DNA of 64,000 nt from Streptomyces gilvus. GTDB taxonomy: Bacteria > Actinomycetota > Actinomycetes > Streptomycetales > Streptomycetaceae. Every line of letters starts with the position of its first letter. Position 1 is the first letter of the stretch. The stretch is taken from assembly GCF_022513565.1 (NCBI RefSeq), contig NZ_JAKWBE010000019.1:1-64000 (forward strand), written 5' to 3'. The position numbers and the translations under genes are program-made. This document shows positions 1 to 14,528 of the stretch, one piece after another. The notes under the pieces were generated by a model, which was given only the letters and a program-made list of their open reading frames with translations, did no database searches and was not told the origin of the DNA.

Positions 1-8
1 AATTATTC

Positions 9-52
9 AAAGGGTCGGATCCTGAACTTCGGTTCGGGGTCCGGCCCTTTTT
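9..52 (+). terminator. rho-independent-type hairpin of the gene upstream of the window
   Basis: An AAAGGG arm (9-14) and a CCCTTT arm (45-50) enclose a long G/C-rich stem with some G-T pairs and an ACTTCGGT-type tip, followed by a short T run. It sits directly before the first gene, so it most likely ends a transcript entering from the left. Confidence 0.75.
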
Positions 53-99
53 CGTTCTGCGTCACTTGAAGTTCACGTTGCGCAACCACCATCCGCAGC

Positions 100-777
100 A
101 TGGGAACTGCTGCAATGCTCAGGGCCGCCGGCGTAGGACTCGGTGACGAAGTCGTCGTGCCGGCCTTCGGGAACGTCGAGGTCGCCGAGGCCGTCGCCAT
201 GGCTGGGGCGCTGCCGGTGTTCGCCGACATAGACCCGGTGACGTACTGCTTTGACGCCTCCGCTGTCGAGGCGGCTCTGACTCCCCGTACCGCAGCGGTG
301 GTTGTCGTACACCGCTTCGGGCGGCCCGCCGACATCGCGCGGCTGCACGGTGTCGGGCAGCGGTACGGGCTGCTGGTGCTGGAGCAGGGCGAGTCCGAGG
401 CGCCGTACGACGAGATCGCGCAGCGGCGGGAGCGGGCGGCCTATCTCGATGCGAAGTTGCGCGGGGTGCGCACGCCGGACGGGGGCGATGGGCACACCTA
501 TCAGCAGTACGTGGTGCGGGTGCCCGGCAATGGGCGGCCCGACCGGGACGCGTTCGCACGAGCCGTGCGGGCCAGGGGAATTGAGTGCCGGGTGCCGGTG
601 AAGACGCCCGTGCACCGGCTGCCGGAGTTCCGTCGGTGCGTTTCACTGCCGGAGACCGAGCGTGCCGCTGACGAAACGCTTGCTCTGCCCGTCGATGCCG
701 CGTTGACGAAGCGGGACATGCAGCGCATCGTGGGCGCGTGCAATGTGCTGGGCGGACTGCTCCAGCCCGCTTTCTGA
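100..777 (+). CDS. shortened DegT/DnrJ/EryC1-family aminotransferase, probably inactive
   Basis: The 225-residue product resembles the DegT/DnrJ/EryC1 (sugar aminotransferase) family, which normally has about 370-400 residues. It opens inside the usual GTAAL helix and keeps the GDEVVVPAF strand and the following helix. The usual EDAAQ motif, whose Asp holds the PLP ring nitrogen, reads LEQGES. The protein then jumps directly to the C-terminal small domain (from about residue 112). The central segment carrying the PLP-binding lysine is absent. An in-frame stop at 67-69 rules out an N-terminal extension, so ATG at 100 is the only good start. It is either a non-catalytic remnant under some selection, since the frame is intact, or a pseudogene. 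The fold assignment is firm; no activity can be claimed. Confidence 0.6.
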   Translation: MGTAAMLRAAGVGLGDEVVVPAFGNVEVAEAVAMAGALPVFADIDPVTYCFDASAVEAALTPRTAAVVVVHRFGRPADIARLHGVGQRYGLLVLEQGESEAPYDEIAQRRERAAYLDAKLRGVRTPDGGDGHTYQQYVVRVPGNGRPDRDAFARAVRARGIECRVPVKTPVHRLPEFRRCVSLPETERAADETLALPVDAALTKRDMQRIVGACNVLGGLLQPAF

Positions 778-783
778 CGGTGG

Positions 784-813
784 TTGGGAGCAAGCGTCTG
801 TTCGGGGTATGAT
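784..813 (+). promoter_or_regulatory. likely sigma70-type promoter of the tRNA
   Basis: TTGGGA (784-789) and TATGAT (808-813) are 18 bases apart. A start a few bases downstream would give a short 5' leader of roughly 35 bases before the mature tRNA. Confidence 0.55.
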
Positions 814-853
814 CTATTCCGTTGCCGCGGGGGAAACCTCAAGAAGGCGACAG

Positions 854-929
854 GCCCCCTTAGCTCAGTCGGCAGAGCGTCTCCATGGTAAGGAGAAGGT
901 CAACGGTTCGATTCCGTTAGGGGGCTCCA
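854..929 (+). tRNA. tRNA-Thr (anticodon GGT)
   Basis: The acceptor arms GCCCCCT and AGGGGGC pair fully. The D arm reads TAGCTCAGTCGGCAGAGC and the T arm contains GGTTCGATTCC. The anticodon stem TCTCC/GGAGA carries the loop ATGGTAA, giving anticodon GGT, which reads ACC and ACT. The discriminator T at 926 is followed by an encoded CCA (927-929). It decodes the dominant threonine codon of this GC-rich genome. Confidence 0.96.
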
Positions 930-933
930 GTCA

Positions 934-964
934 AAAGGCCCCGCCCGATTGGGCGGGGCCTTTC
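934..964 (+). terminator. terminator after tRNA-Thr
   Basis: GGCCCCGCCC and GGGCGGGGCC form a perfect 10-bp stem with a GATT loop. It is flanked by AAA and TTT, so it can also end the phosphatase transcript arriving from the right. Confidence 0.85.
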
Positions 965-996
965 TTGTGTCCGTAACCTCGTATCCGTAACTCTTC

Positions 997-3624
997 TCAG
1001 TCCTTCTGCAGGCCCGGGACCCGCATCGCCAGGATCGCCATGTCGTCGGAGGGGGCGTCCGAGGCGAAGCGTTCCACGGCGCGCATGATGCGGGCCGCGA
1101 CCGCGCCAGCGGTCAGGCCGGTGCAGGTCGTGAGGACGTCGGTGAGGCCGTCGTCGCCCAGCATGCGGGTGCCCTCACGGCGCTCGGTGACGCCGTCGGT
1201 GACGCACAGGAGGACGTCTCCGGGGTCGAGGGTGACCGTCTGCTCGTAGAGCTCCAGGTCGTCGAGGACGCCGAGGAGCGGCTGGGGCTCGGCGGCGGGT
1301 TCGACCGTGCCGTCCTGGCGCAGGCGGAGCGGCAGGGGGTGGCCGGCGCAGACCACCTTCAGTTCCGCGCTGCCGTCCTCCTGGGGGCGCAGCTCGCCGT
1401 AGAGAAGGGTCAGGAAGCGGCTGCGGGCGCCCTCGTCGAGAATGGCCGAGTTCAGTCGCTCCAGGACCGCCGGGCCGGACAGGCCCTCGCGGGCCAGCAG
1501 GCGCAGGGCGTGCCGGGCTAGGCCCGTGACGGCGGCCGCGTTGGGGCCCGTACCGCAGACGTCGCCGATGGCGAAGCCGTAGGCGCCGTCGCTGATCGGG
1601 AAGAGGTCGTAGAAGTCGCCGCCGACCTCGTTGCCCTCGCCGGCCGCGCGGTAGATGACCTCGACCTCGACGCCGTCGATCTCGGGCAGCTCGGGCGGCA
1701 GGAGGCTGCGCTGGAGGGACTGGCTGATGGCCGTGCGCTCCGAGTAGAGGCGGGCGTTGTCGAGGGCGAGGGCGGCCCGGCGGCTCAAGTCCTCGGCCAG
1801 TTCGAGGATTTCCTGGCGGAAGTGTTCGTCGGTGGGCTTGCCGAGGGTCAGCATGCCGATGACGCGGTTGCGGGCGACCAGGGGGAGGACGACGGTCTCG
1901 CCGCCGACGGCGGAGGCCGTGGCGAGCGTGGGGCCGATGCCGGAGGCGACCTGGTGGGTGGGGCCGCCGGAGAGGCCGAGGCTGCGCATGGAGCTGCGCA
2001 GGGCGGCCTGGTGGGCGACCTCGCCGGGGGCCGACCAGACGCGGGCGCCGGGGGTGGGGACCGGGTCCGGCGGGGGCACCTTGGAGAGCAACGACTTGAT
2101 GCCGTCGATGAGTTCCTCGTCCTCGTGCAGGACGTAGGAGAGGTACGGCTCGGAGGCCTGGTCGGCGATCGTGTAGACCGCGCACCAGGTGGCGAGGGTG
2201 GGGACCGTCATCTGGGCCATCAGGGCCAGGGTCTGGTCGCGGTCCAGGGTGCCGGCGAGGAGATCGGAGGCCTCGACGAGGAAGCTGAGGGAGCCGCGGC
2301 GCAGGCGTTCGAGTTCGCCGAGGCGGGCCGATTCGACGGCCAGCGCGATGCGGTCGGCGGCGAACTGCAGGCGCAGGGCCTCCTCGTTGGAGTATCTGCC
2401 GGGGCTCTCCGCCGCGACGCCGAGGGAGCCGGTGAGGCGGCCCTCGACCTTGAGTGGGACCGTGACGACCGAGCGCATGCCCGTGCCGCTGAGCAGCGGT
2501 ACGGCGCCGGGGACGGCCGTCAGGTCGTCGTGGACGGCCGGCATGCGGGCCGAGCCGTAGCGGCCGGGGCCGGCCTCGACGGGCACGCGCGCGAAGCGCT
2601 GGCGGGCCGAGGGCAGGCCGGTGGAGGCGCGGACCTCCAGCTCCGTCTCGTCGTCGGTCGCGAGGAGCAGGAAGGCGGAGTCGGCGTCCAGCATGTCGCG
2701 GGCGCGCTCCACCGTGCGCTGGAGGAGGCCGTCGAGGTCGTCCGGGGCGGGGGAGCCGATGAACACCTCGAAGGGGTCGGTGTTCTGGCCGTCGGTGGCG
2801 GAGGCGGTGTCGGAGGCGGGCAGGCGCAACGGGGTCTGCAGGACGGCGCGTTCGTGGTCCCGGACGAGCAGACAGACCGTGGAGGGCTCGCCGCCGGTGT
2901 CGCGGACGCGGAGGTGGGAGGCGTACACCGGGGTGACGCGGCCGTTGGCGCCCCTGATGCCGTAACTGCCTTCCCAGCGGGAGAGTTGGAGCGCCTCGGC
3001 GATGCCGGTGCTGGTGCCGGGGGTGTGCGGCCAGGCGGCGAGATCGGTGAGGGGCTTTCCGATCACCTGTTCGGCGGGGTAGCCGAAGAGTTCCTCGGCG
3101 TCCTCGTTCCACGAGGTGATGGAGCCGGTGCGGTCGATCTGGACGACGGCGACGCGGACCCGGCCGTCGGCGAGCGGGAGGAGGTCGGCGGGGAGGGACG
3201 GGCCCGCCGCGCGCGTGCCCACCGCGCGCTCGGGGAGGGCTAGCTGGAACCAGACCTGCTTGTGGGTGGGCGTGTACTCCACGCCCCAGCGGCCGGCGAG
3301 TGCCGCGCACAGCTGGAGGCCGCGGCCGCCCTCACGGTCGGGGCTGCCCATGGTGACGGGATGGCCCTGGAGGGGGATCTCGCGCTCCGGGTAGCGGTCG
3401 GCCACCTCGACCCGTACGCCTTCGTCGGTGCGCAGGCACAGGACGTCGGCGGAGGTGCCCGCGTGGACCACGGCATTGGTCACCAGTTCACTGGTGAGCA
3501 CCACGGCGTCGTCGACGATGTCGGCGAAGCCCCAGCCCTGGAGGGTGTCGCGGACGAAGGAGCGGGCGGTCGCTACCGATCGCCCGACGGGCTCGAAGCT
3601 GGCGGCCGCGCGCGCGGTGATCAC
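997..3624 (-). CDS. multidomain SpoIIE/PP2C phosphatase with anti-sigma-type ATPase, PAS and GAF domains
   Basis: The call is a cytosolic Ser/Thr phosphatase of the RsbU/SpoIIE class, expected to dephosphorylate anti-anti-sigma factors. Domains in order: an RsbW-like HATPase at about 6-136 (SELVTNAVVHA N-box and EGGRGLQL), PAS at about 151-262 (TSWNEDAEELFGY), GAF at about 291-426, a second GAF-like region at about 441-620, and PP2C at about 635-872 with GDFYD, GDVCGTGPNAA, CVTDGVTE and a terminal DDMAI metal motif. I chose the GTG at 3624 because GAGGAG lies four bases before it and the ATPase domain begins there. ATGs at 3750 and 3831 would add a Pro/Gly-rich tail without a domain. It faces away from osaA, which suggests a joint role in osmotic or general stress control of SigB-type factors; that link is inference. 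Confidence 0.85.
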   Translation of the reverse strand: MITARAAASFEPVGRSVATARSFVRDTLQGWGFADIVDDAVVLTSELVTNAVVHAGTSADVLCLRTDEGVRVEVADRYPEREIPLQGHPVTMGSPDREGGRGLQLCAALAGRWGVEYTPTHKQVWFQLALPERAVGTRAAGPSLPADLLPLADGRVRVAVVQIDRTGSITSWNEDAEELFGYPAEQVIGKPLTDLAAWPHTPGTSTGIAEALQLSRWEGSYGIRGANGRVTPVYASHLRVRDTGGEPSTVCLLVRDHERAVLQTPLRLPASDTASATDGQNTDPFEVFIGSPAPDDLDGLLQRTVERARDMLDADSAFLLLATDDETELEVRASTGLPSARQRFARVPVEAGPGRYGSARMPAVHDDLTAVPGAVPLLSGTGMRSVVTVPLKVEGRLTGSLGVAAESPGRYSNEEALRLQFAADRIALAVESARLGELERLRRGSLSFLVEASDLLAGTLDRDQTLALMAQMTVPTLATWCAVYTIADQASEPYLSYVLHEDEELIDGIKSLLSKVPPPDPVPTPGARVWSAPGEVAHQAALRSSMRSLGLSGGPTHQVASGIGPTLATASAVGGETVVLPLVARNRVIGMLTLGKPTDEHFRQEILELAEDLSRRAALALDNARLYSERTAISQSLQRSLLPPELPEIDGVEVEVIYRAAGEGNEVGGDFYDLFPISDGAYGFAIGDVCGTGPNAAAVTGLARHALRLLAREGLSGPAVLERLNSAILDEGARSRFLTLLYGELRPQEDGSAELKVVCAGHPLPLRLRQDGTVEPAAEPQPLLGVLDDLELYEQTVTLDPGDVLLCVTDGVTERREGTRMLGDDGLTDVLTTCTGLTAGAVAARIMRAVERFASDAPSDDMAILAMRVPGLQKD

Positions 3625-4124
3625 AGAACTCCTCGGCCTGTTGTCGACGTGCTGGGCTGCGTGGCCGACCGGCTCGTGCCGCTGATGCGGCAGGCCGCCC
3701 GTCGGCCGGGGGTCCGGGGGCTGTCCCCCGGGGATCAGTCCGGTGGTCATGTGTGCGGCCGCCCTCCGATGCCCGCTCGTTCTCGTGCCACCGCCCATGC
3801 CGGACGGACCGGTGCGGCTGGACAGCCGCATGCAAGGTTACTTACCTTCGCCGTCGGTGCGGATGCCGATCTGCAGTGTTTCCGCCCAGAGGGTGTGCGG
3901 ACGATGTGCGAAGCTGCCGAACTGTTATGGCCGGGTTCAGGCAGGGTGAAACACTGGGCAAGCTTCTTGTGAAGGTCCGGGCAGGCTGAGTGACTTCCGC
4001 GTACAGCGGGCAGCAGCCCGTGGTGTGACCTGGTATATCCGGCAGAAATGCGCAGCAGTACCGGTGCCACGAGCAGTAGTGCCGGAGCACAGCAGTAACG
4101 GTCGACCCCTGCGGGAGGGACACA
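3625..4124. promoter_or_regulatory. 500-bp divergent control region between the phosphatase and osaA
   Basis: No supported gene lies here; long frames on both strands are extensions of the neighbours. It must hold the promoters for both divergent genes. Visible structure: a 7-bp hairpin CCGGGGG-CTGT-CCCCCGG (3714-3731) and a small inverted repeat AAGGT-TACTT-ACCTT (3835-3849). I cannot assign a specific promoter. Confidence 0.45.
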
Positions 4125-9596
<5,472 letters not shown>

Positions 9597-9840
9597 GGAG
9601 GACCGTCGACGTTCACGCGGAGTTGCTGACTCAGGGTGGCCGACGCCGTGTAGAAGTACGGGATACGGGGAACCTTCTGGTCTCCCGCTACGTTTCTGCT
9701 ACGTGCACAGTGACATCACGGTGACAGGGTGTGGCGACAGGCGGGGTGCGGCTACGATGACCGGCACAAGGACGGGCGGCGAAAGGGAGTCGTCCCCAGG
9801 GGCGGCGCCCGGTGCACATCCGGGGCGAGGAGGGCGGGCC

Positions 9841-10521
9841 ATGGTGCAGAAGGCCAAGATCCTCCTGGTCGATGACCGGCCGGAGAATCTGCTGGCGCTG
9901 GAGGCCATCCTCTCTGCGCTCGATCAGACACTGGTGCGGGCATCGTCCGGGGAGGAAGCGCTCAAAGCACTGCTCACGGACGACTTCGCGGTCATTCTGC
10001 TGGACGTGCAGATGCCGGGCATGGACGGTTTCGAGACCGCCGCCCACATCAAGCGGCGGGAGCGGACCCGGGACATCCCGATCATCTTCCTCACCGCGAT
10101 CAACCACGGCCCGCACCACACCTTCCGCGGTTACGCGGCCGGCGCGGTCGACTACATCTCCAAGCCGTTCGACCCGTGGGTGCTGCGCGCGAAGGTCTCG
10201 GTTTTCGTCGAGCTCTACATGAAGAACTGCCAGCTGAGGGAGCAGGCGGCGCTGCTGCGGCTCCAGTTGGAGGGCGGCGGCAAGGCCACGGTCGGTGACA
10301 GCAAGGAGCCGGCCTCCCTGCTCGCCGAGCTGTCCGCGCGGCTCGCGGCGGTCGAGGAGCAGGCCGAGGCGCTGTCCAAGCAGCTCGACGACGAGTCGGC
10401 GGACGCGGCCGCGGTGGCCACGGCGGCCCATCTCGAACGCAAACTCACCGGGCTGCGGCGGGCGCTGGACGCGCTGGAGCCGGGCACCGGGAGCGCGCCG
10501 TCGGTGACCTCGCAGAACTGA
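9841..10521 (+). CDS. osaB: response regulator OsaB, receiver plus coiled coil
   Basis: The 226-residue product has an N-terminal receiver (LLVDDRPENLLALEAIL, phospho-acceptor Asp55 in ILLDVQMPGMDGF, KPFD loop) and an Ala/Glu-rich coiled coil over the last 100 residues. There is no DNA-binding domain, so output is probably by protein interaction. I chose ATG 9841 because GGCGAGGAGGG precedes it and the receiver begins at residue 4; an in-frame GTG at 9703 would add 46 residues without a domain. It lies 244 bases after osaA, leaving room for its own promoter. In S. coelicolor osaB is the partner regulator of osaA, needed for growth and development under osmotic stress. Confidence 0.9.
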   Translation: MVQKAKILLVDDRPENLLALEAILSALDQTLVRASSGEEALKALLTDDFAVILLDVQMPGMDGFETAAHIKRRERTRDIPIIFLTAINHGPHHTFRGYAAGAVDYISKPFDPWVLRAKVSVFVELYMKNCQLREQAALLRLQLEGGGKATVGDSKEPASLLAELSARLAAVEEQAEALSKQLDDESADAAAVATAAHLERKLTGLRRALDALEPGTGSAPSVTSQN

Positions 10522-10656
10522 CCTTCACCCGGGGGACAGTTGCGGAACAACCGCGGATGAGGACGCGTCAGTTCCACGTTCACTCAAAGGCGACACGAAC
10601 GGGTGAAGCCGTGGGCACACGTGTCCGTCGACGCCTCCACCGGTAATCTCACACCT

Positions 10657-13356
10657 ATGGCCTCACGTCCCTCCGCTGCCAAGAAGCAGCCCGCGAAGAA
10701 GGCGGCGGCTCCGGCGAAGAAGGCCGCCGCGAAAAGGGCCCCGGCGAAGAAGGCGCCCGCCAAGAAGGCCGTGGCGAAGAAGGCGGCGCCGCCCAAGCCG
10801 GCGCCGAACCCGACCGGCGGCCTCTACCGGCTCGTGCGCGCCCTCTGGCTCGGCGTCGCGCACGCCGTGGGCGCCGTCTTCCGCGGCATAGGGAACGGCG
10901 CGAAGAACCTCGACCCCGCACATCGCAAGGACGGCGTGGCACTGCTCCTGCTCGGCATCGCGCTGATCGTCGCCGCGGGCACCTGGGCCGATCTGCGCGG
11001 CCCCGTGGGCGACCTCGTCGAGATCCTGGTGACCGGCGCCTTCGGCCGGCTCGACCTGCTGGTGCCGATACTGCTCGCCGTCATCGCGGTGCGGTTCATC
11101 CGGCACCCCGAGAAGCCCGAGGCCAACGGCCGCATCGTGATCGGCCTGTCCGCTCTCGTCATCGGCGTGCTCGGCCAGGTCCACATCGCCTGCGGCTCGC
11201 CCGCCCGCAGCGACGGCATGCAGGCCATAAGGGACGCCGGCGGGCTCATCGGCTGGGGAGCGGCCACCCCGCTGACGTACGCCATGGGCGACGTGCTGGC
11301 CGTACCGCTGCTGGTGCTGCTGACGGTCTTCGGGCTGCTGGTCGTGACGGCGACCCCGGTCAACGCGATCCCGCAGCGGCTGCGGCTGCTCGGTGTGAAG
11401 CTCGGGATCGTCGACGACCCGGACGAGGACGACTACACCGAGGACGACCAGCGCTACGACGAGCAGTGGCGCGAAACGCTGCCTCCGCGCGCGCGGAAGC
11501 GTGGCTCGGCCCCGGAGTCGTACGACGCCGACAGGGCGGAGCAGGAGGCACTCTCCAAGCGTCGTGGCCGCCCCCGGCGTTCCGCCGTGCCCCAGCCCGA
11601 CATGGGGCGCCCCATGGACGCCGTGGACGTCGCGGCGGCGGCCGCGGCCGCGCTGGACGGCGCCGTCCTGCACGGGATGCCGCCCTCGCCGATCGTCGCG
11701 GACCTCACCCAGGGGGTCAGCGTCGGCGACCGAGAGGAGACGACGCCCACGCCCACGCCGACACCCGTGCCGGCCGCGCGGCCCAAGCAGGAGAAGCTGA
11801 AGGTCGAGGTCGCCGACCTCACCAAACCGGCGCCCGAGGCGCCGAGCGAACTGCCCGCGCGCGCGGAGCAGCTCCAGCTGTCGGGCGACATCACCTACGC
11901 GCTCCCTTCCCTCGACCTCCTCACGCGCGGGGGGCCCGGCAAGGCGCGCAGCGCCGCCAACGACGCCGTGGTCGCCTCGCTCACCAACGTCTTCACCGAG
12001 TTCAAGGTCGACGCCGCCGTCACCGGCTTCACGCGCGGGCCGACGGTCACGCGCTACGAGGTCGAGCTCGGCCCCGCCGTGAAGGTCGAGCGGATCACCG
12101 CGCTGACCAAGAACATCGCGTACGCCGTCGCCAGCCCCGACGTGCGGATCATCAGCCCGATCCCCGGCAAGTCCGCGGTCGGCATCGAGATCCCGAACAC
12201 GGACCGCGAGATGGTCAACCTCGGCGACGTGCTGCGTCTCGCGGCCGCCGCCGAGGACGACCACCCGATGCTGGTCGCGCTCGGCAAGGACGTCGAGGGC
12301 GGCTATGTGATGGCCAACCTCGCGAAGATGCCGCACGTCCTGGTCGCGGGAGCCACCGGTTCCGGCAAGTCCTCGTGCATCAACTGCCTGATCACGTCGG
12401 TCATGGTCCGGGCGACTCCCGAGGACGTCCGCATGGTCCTCGTCGACCCCAAGCGCGTCGAACTGACCGCCTACGAGGGCATCCCGCACCTGATCACACC
12501 GATCATCACCAACCCCAAGCGGGCCGCCGAGGCACTCCAGTGGGTCGTACGCGAGATGGACCTGCGCTACGACGACCTCGCGGCGTACGGCTACCGGCAC
12601 ATCGACGACTTCAACGAGGCCGTCCGCAACGGCAAGGTGAAGCCTCCGGAGGGCAGCGAGCGCGAGCTCCAGCCCTATCCCTACCTTCTGGTCATCGTCG
12701 ACGAGCTCGCCGACCTGATGATGGTCGCCCCGCGCGACGTCGAGGACGCGATCGTGCGCATCACGCAGCTCGCGCGCGCGGCCGGCATCCACCTGGTGCT
12801 CGCCACCCAGCGGCCCTCGGTCGACGTGGTCACCGGCCTGATCAAGGCGAACGTGCCCTCGCGGCTCGCCTTCGCCACCTCCTCGCTCGCCGACAGCCGC
12901 GTCATCCTCGACCAGCCCGGCGCCGAGAAGCTGATCGGCAAGGGCGACGGGCTCTTCCTGCCGATGGGGGCCAGCAAGCCCACCCGTATGCAGGGCGCGT
13001 TCGTGACCGAGGAGGAGGTCGCGGCGATCGTCCAGCACTGCAAGGACCAGATGGCGCCCGTCTTCCGGGACGACGTCACCGTGGGCACCAAGCAGAAGAA
13101 GGAGATCGACGAGGAGATCGGCGACGACCTCGACCTGCTCTGCCAGGCGGCCGAGCTGGTGGTCTCCACCCAGTTCGGGTCGACGTCCATGCTCCAGCGC
13201 AAGCTGCGTGTCGGCTTCGCCAAGGCCGGGCGGCTGATGGACCTCATGGAGTCGCGGGGGATCGTCGGACCGAGTGAGGGCTCGAAGGCGCGTGACGTTC
13301 TTGTTAAGCCCGACGAACTGGACGGCGTGCTCGCGGTGATCCGCGGGGAGGCTTGA
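10657..13356 (+). CDS. ftsK: DNA translocase FtsK
   Basis: FtsK moves chromosomal DNA at the division or sporulation septum. This 899-residue form begins with a Lys/Ala/Pro-rich stretch of about 45 residues made of repeated KKAPAKKA-like units. Four hydrophobic segments lie in the next 190 residues. A variable Pro-rich linker leads to the motor: Walker A GATGSGKS (about 565-572), Walker B LLVIVDELADLMM, and the TQRPSVDV motif. The end holds the gamma winged-helix domain that reads orienting sequences (STSMLQRKLRVGFAKAGRLMD). ATG 10657 fits the family start; a GTG at 10603 has the better-looking AAAGG and would add 18 residues. Confidence 0.94.
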   Translation: MASRPSAAKKQPAKKAAAPAKKAAAKRAPAKKAPAKKAVAKKAAPPKPAPNPTGGLYRLVRALWLGVAHAVGAVFRGIGNGAKNLDPAHRKDGVALLLLGIALIVAAGTWADLRGPVGDLVEILVTGAFGRLDLLVPILLAVIAVRFIRHPEKPEANGRIVIGLSALVIGVLGQVHIACGSPARSDGMQAIRDAGGLIGWGAATPLTYAMGDVLAVPLLVLLTVFGLLVVTATPVNAIPQRLRLLGVKLGIVDDPDEDDYTEDDQRYDEQWRETLPPRARKRGSAPESYDADRAEQEALSKRRGRPRRSAVPQPDMGRPMDAVDVAAAAAAALDGAVLHGMPPSPIVADLTQGVSVGDREETTPTPTPTPVPAARPKQEKLKVEVADLTKPAPEAPSELPARAEQLQLSGDITYALPSLDLLTRGGPGKARSAANDAVVASLTNVFTEFKVDAAVTGFTRGPTVTRYEVELGPAVKVERITALTKNIAYAVASPDVRIISPIPGKSAVGIEIPNTDREMVNLGDVLRLAAAAEDDHPMLVALGKDVEGGYVMANLAKMPHVLVAGATGSGKSSCINCLITSVMVRATPEDVRMVLVDPKRVELTAYEGIPHLITPIITNPKRAAEALQWVVREMDLRYDDLAAYGYRHIDDFNEAVRNGKVKPPEGSERELQPYPYLLVIVDELADLMMVAPRDVEDAIVRITQLARAAGIHLVLATQRPSVDVVTGLIKANVPSRLAFATSSLADSRVILDQPGAEKLIGKGDGLFLPMGASKPTRMQGAFVTEEEVAAIVQHCKDQMAPVFRDDVTVGTKQKKEIDEEIGDDLDLLCQAAELVVSTQFGSTSMLQRKLRVGFAKAGRLMDLMESRGIVGPSEGSKARDVLVKPDELDGVLAVIRGEA

Positions 13357-13601
13357 GAGGAGACCCGAACGGGTGCGGCCGCCGATGTCTGATCGTGACT
13401 CACCGGTAAGGGATCATTGAGCAACCGTTTCCCTTCGGCGTACGTCAAGTTGAGGGAAGCGACAAGCGCGTGCCCCACCATCGGCGTGTCCGGCCATACC
13501 GATGGGCTAACAAGCTCCACCGCCCGGTTGCCCCACCCTTTCGCACCCCCCCTAGACTGAACCTCCAGCACAGGTGGCTCAAACGCTCGAAAGGCGCCCC
13601 C

Positions 13602-14444
13602 GTGTCCATCGGCAACTCCCCTGAAGACGAGCGTCCGTTCGAAGACGATCGCGAGCAAGCCCGCCTCTCCGTCGGCCGCGCCCTCAAACAGGCGCGGATC
13701 GATGCCGGGCTGACCGTCGACGACATCACCAACGCCACCCGGGTCCGCATCGCCATCGTGCACGCCATCGAGGCGGACGACTTCGCCCCCTGCGGCGGGG
13801 ACGTCTACGCGCGCGGGCACATCCGGACCCTGGCGAAGGCCGTCCACCTCGATCCGGCCCCGCTGCTGGCGCAGTACGACGCCGAGCACGGCGGCCGTCC
13901 CGCCCCGACCCCGGCGGCGCCCCTCTTCGAGGCGGAACGCATCCGCCCCGAGCGGCGCGGGCCGAACTGGACCGCGGCGATGGTCGCCGCGATCGTCGCC
14001 GTGGTCGGCTTCGTCGGGTTCACCGCCTTCAAGGGCGGCGACGACAGCGGCGGCGCCAAGACGCAGGTCGCCGAAGGGTCCACGCCCTCCGTCAGCAAGT
14101 CCGCCTCGCCCACGCCCAAGAACAACAAGCCCGCAACCCCGAAGTCCGACCCCTCCGACAGCGCCATCGCTGCCGCGCCGCAGGACAAGGTGACCGTCCA
14201 GGTCTCCGCCGCCGACGGACGCAGCTGGATCTCGGCCAAGGACCACAACGGCCGGCTTCTGTTCGACGGACTGCTCAAGCAGGGCGACTCCAAGACCTTC
14301 CAGGACAGTGACAAGATCAACCTCGTCCTCGGGGACGCCGGAGCCATCCAGCTCTACGTCAACGGCAAGAAGATCGAGGACGACTTCCAGCCGGGCGCGG
14401 TCGAGCGCCTGACCTACACCAAGGGCGACCCGCAGGTCGGTTAG
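13602..14444 (+). CDS. RodZ-like membrane protein: HTH, one TM helix, DUF4115
   Basis: The 280-residue product starts at GTG 13602 with AAAGG about eight bases upstream. Residues about 18-90 form a Cro/RodZ-type helix-turn-helix (VGRALKQARIDAGLTVDDI). A single membrane helix follows at about 123-143 (AAMVAAIVAVVGFVGF), then a Ser/Thr/Pro linker and a C-terminal beta domain of the DUF4115 type (QVSAADGRSWISAKD). RodZ couples MreB to the cell-wall machinery in rods; the actinobacterial relative may act at the septum or during sporulation. Upstream TTG/GTG codons in the same frame lack a ribosome site. It lies between ftsK and rimO. Confidence 0.8.
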   Translation: MSIGNSPEDERPFEDDREQARLSVGRALKQARIDAGLTVDDITNATRVRIAIVHAIEADDFAPCGGDVYARGHIRTLAKAVHLDPAPLLAQYDAEHGGRPAPTPAAPLFEAERIRPERRGPNWTAAMVAAIVAVVGFVGFTAFKGGDDSGGAKTQVAEGSTPSVSKSASPTPKNNKPATPKSDPSDSAIAAAPQDKVTVQVSAADGRSWISAKDHNGRLLFDGLLKQGDSKTFQDSDKINLVLGDAGAIQLYVNGKKIEDDFQPGAVERLTYTKGDPQVG

Positions 14445-14528
14445 CACCACGGTCGCTCCCACGGGGCCGGCGAAGATCGCCAGCCCCGTCGACATGGGCT
14501 GTCAGTGAGACAAAGTAGTCTTGAGCGC

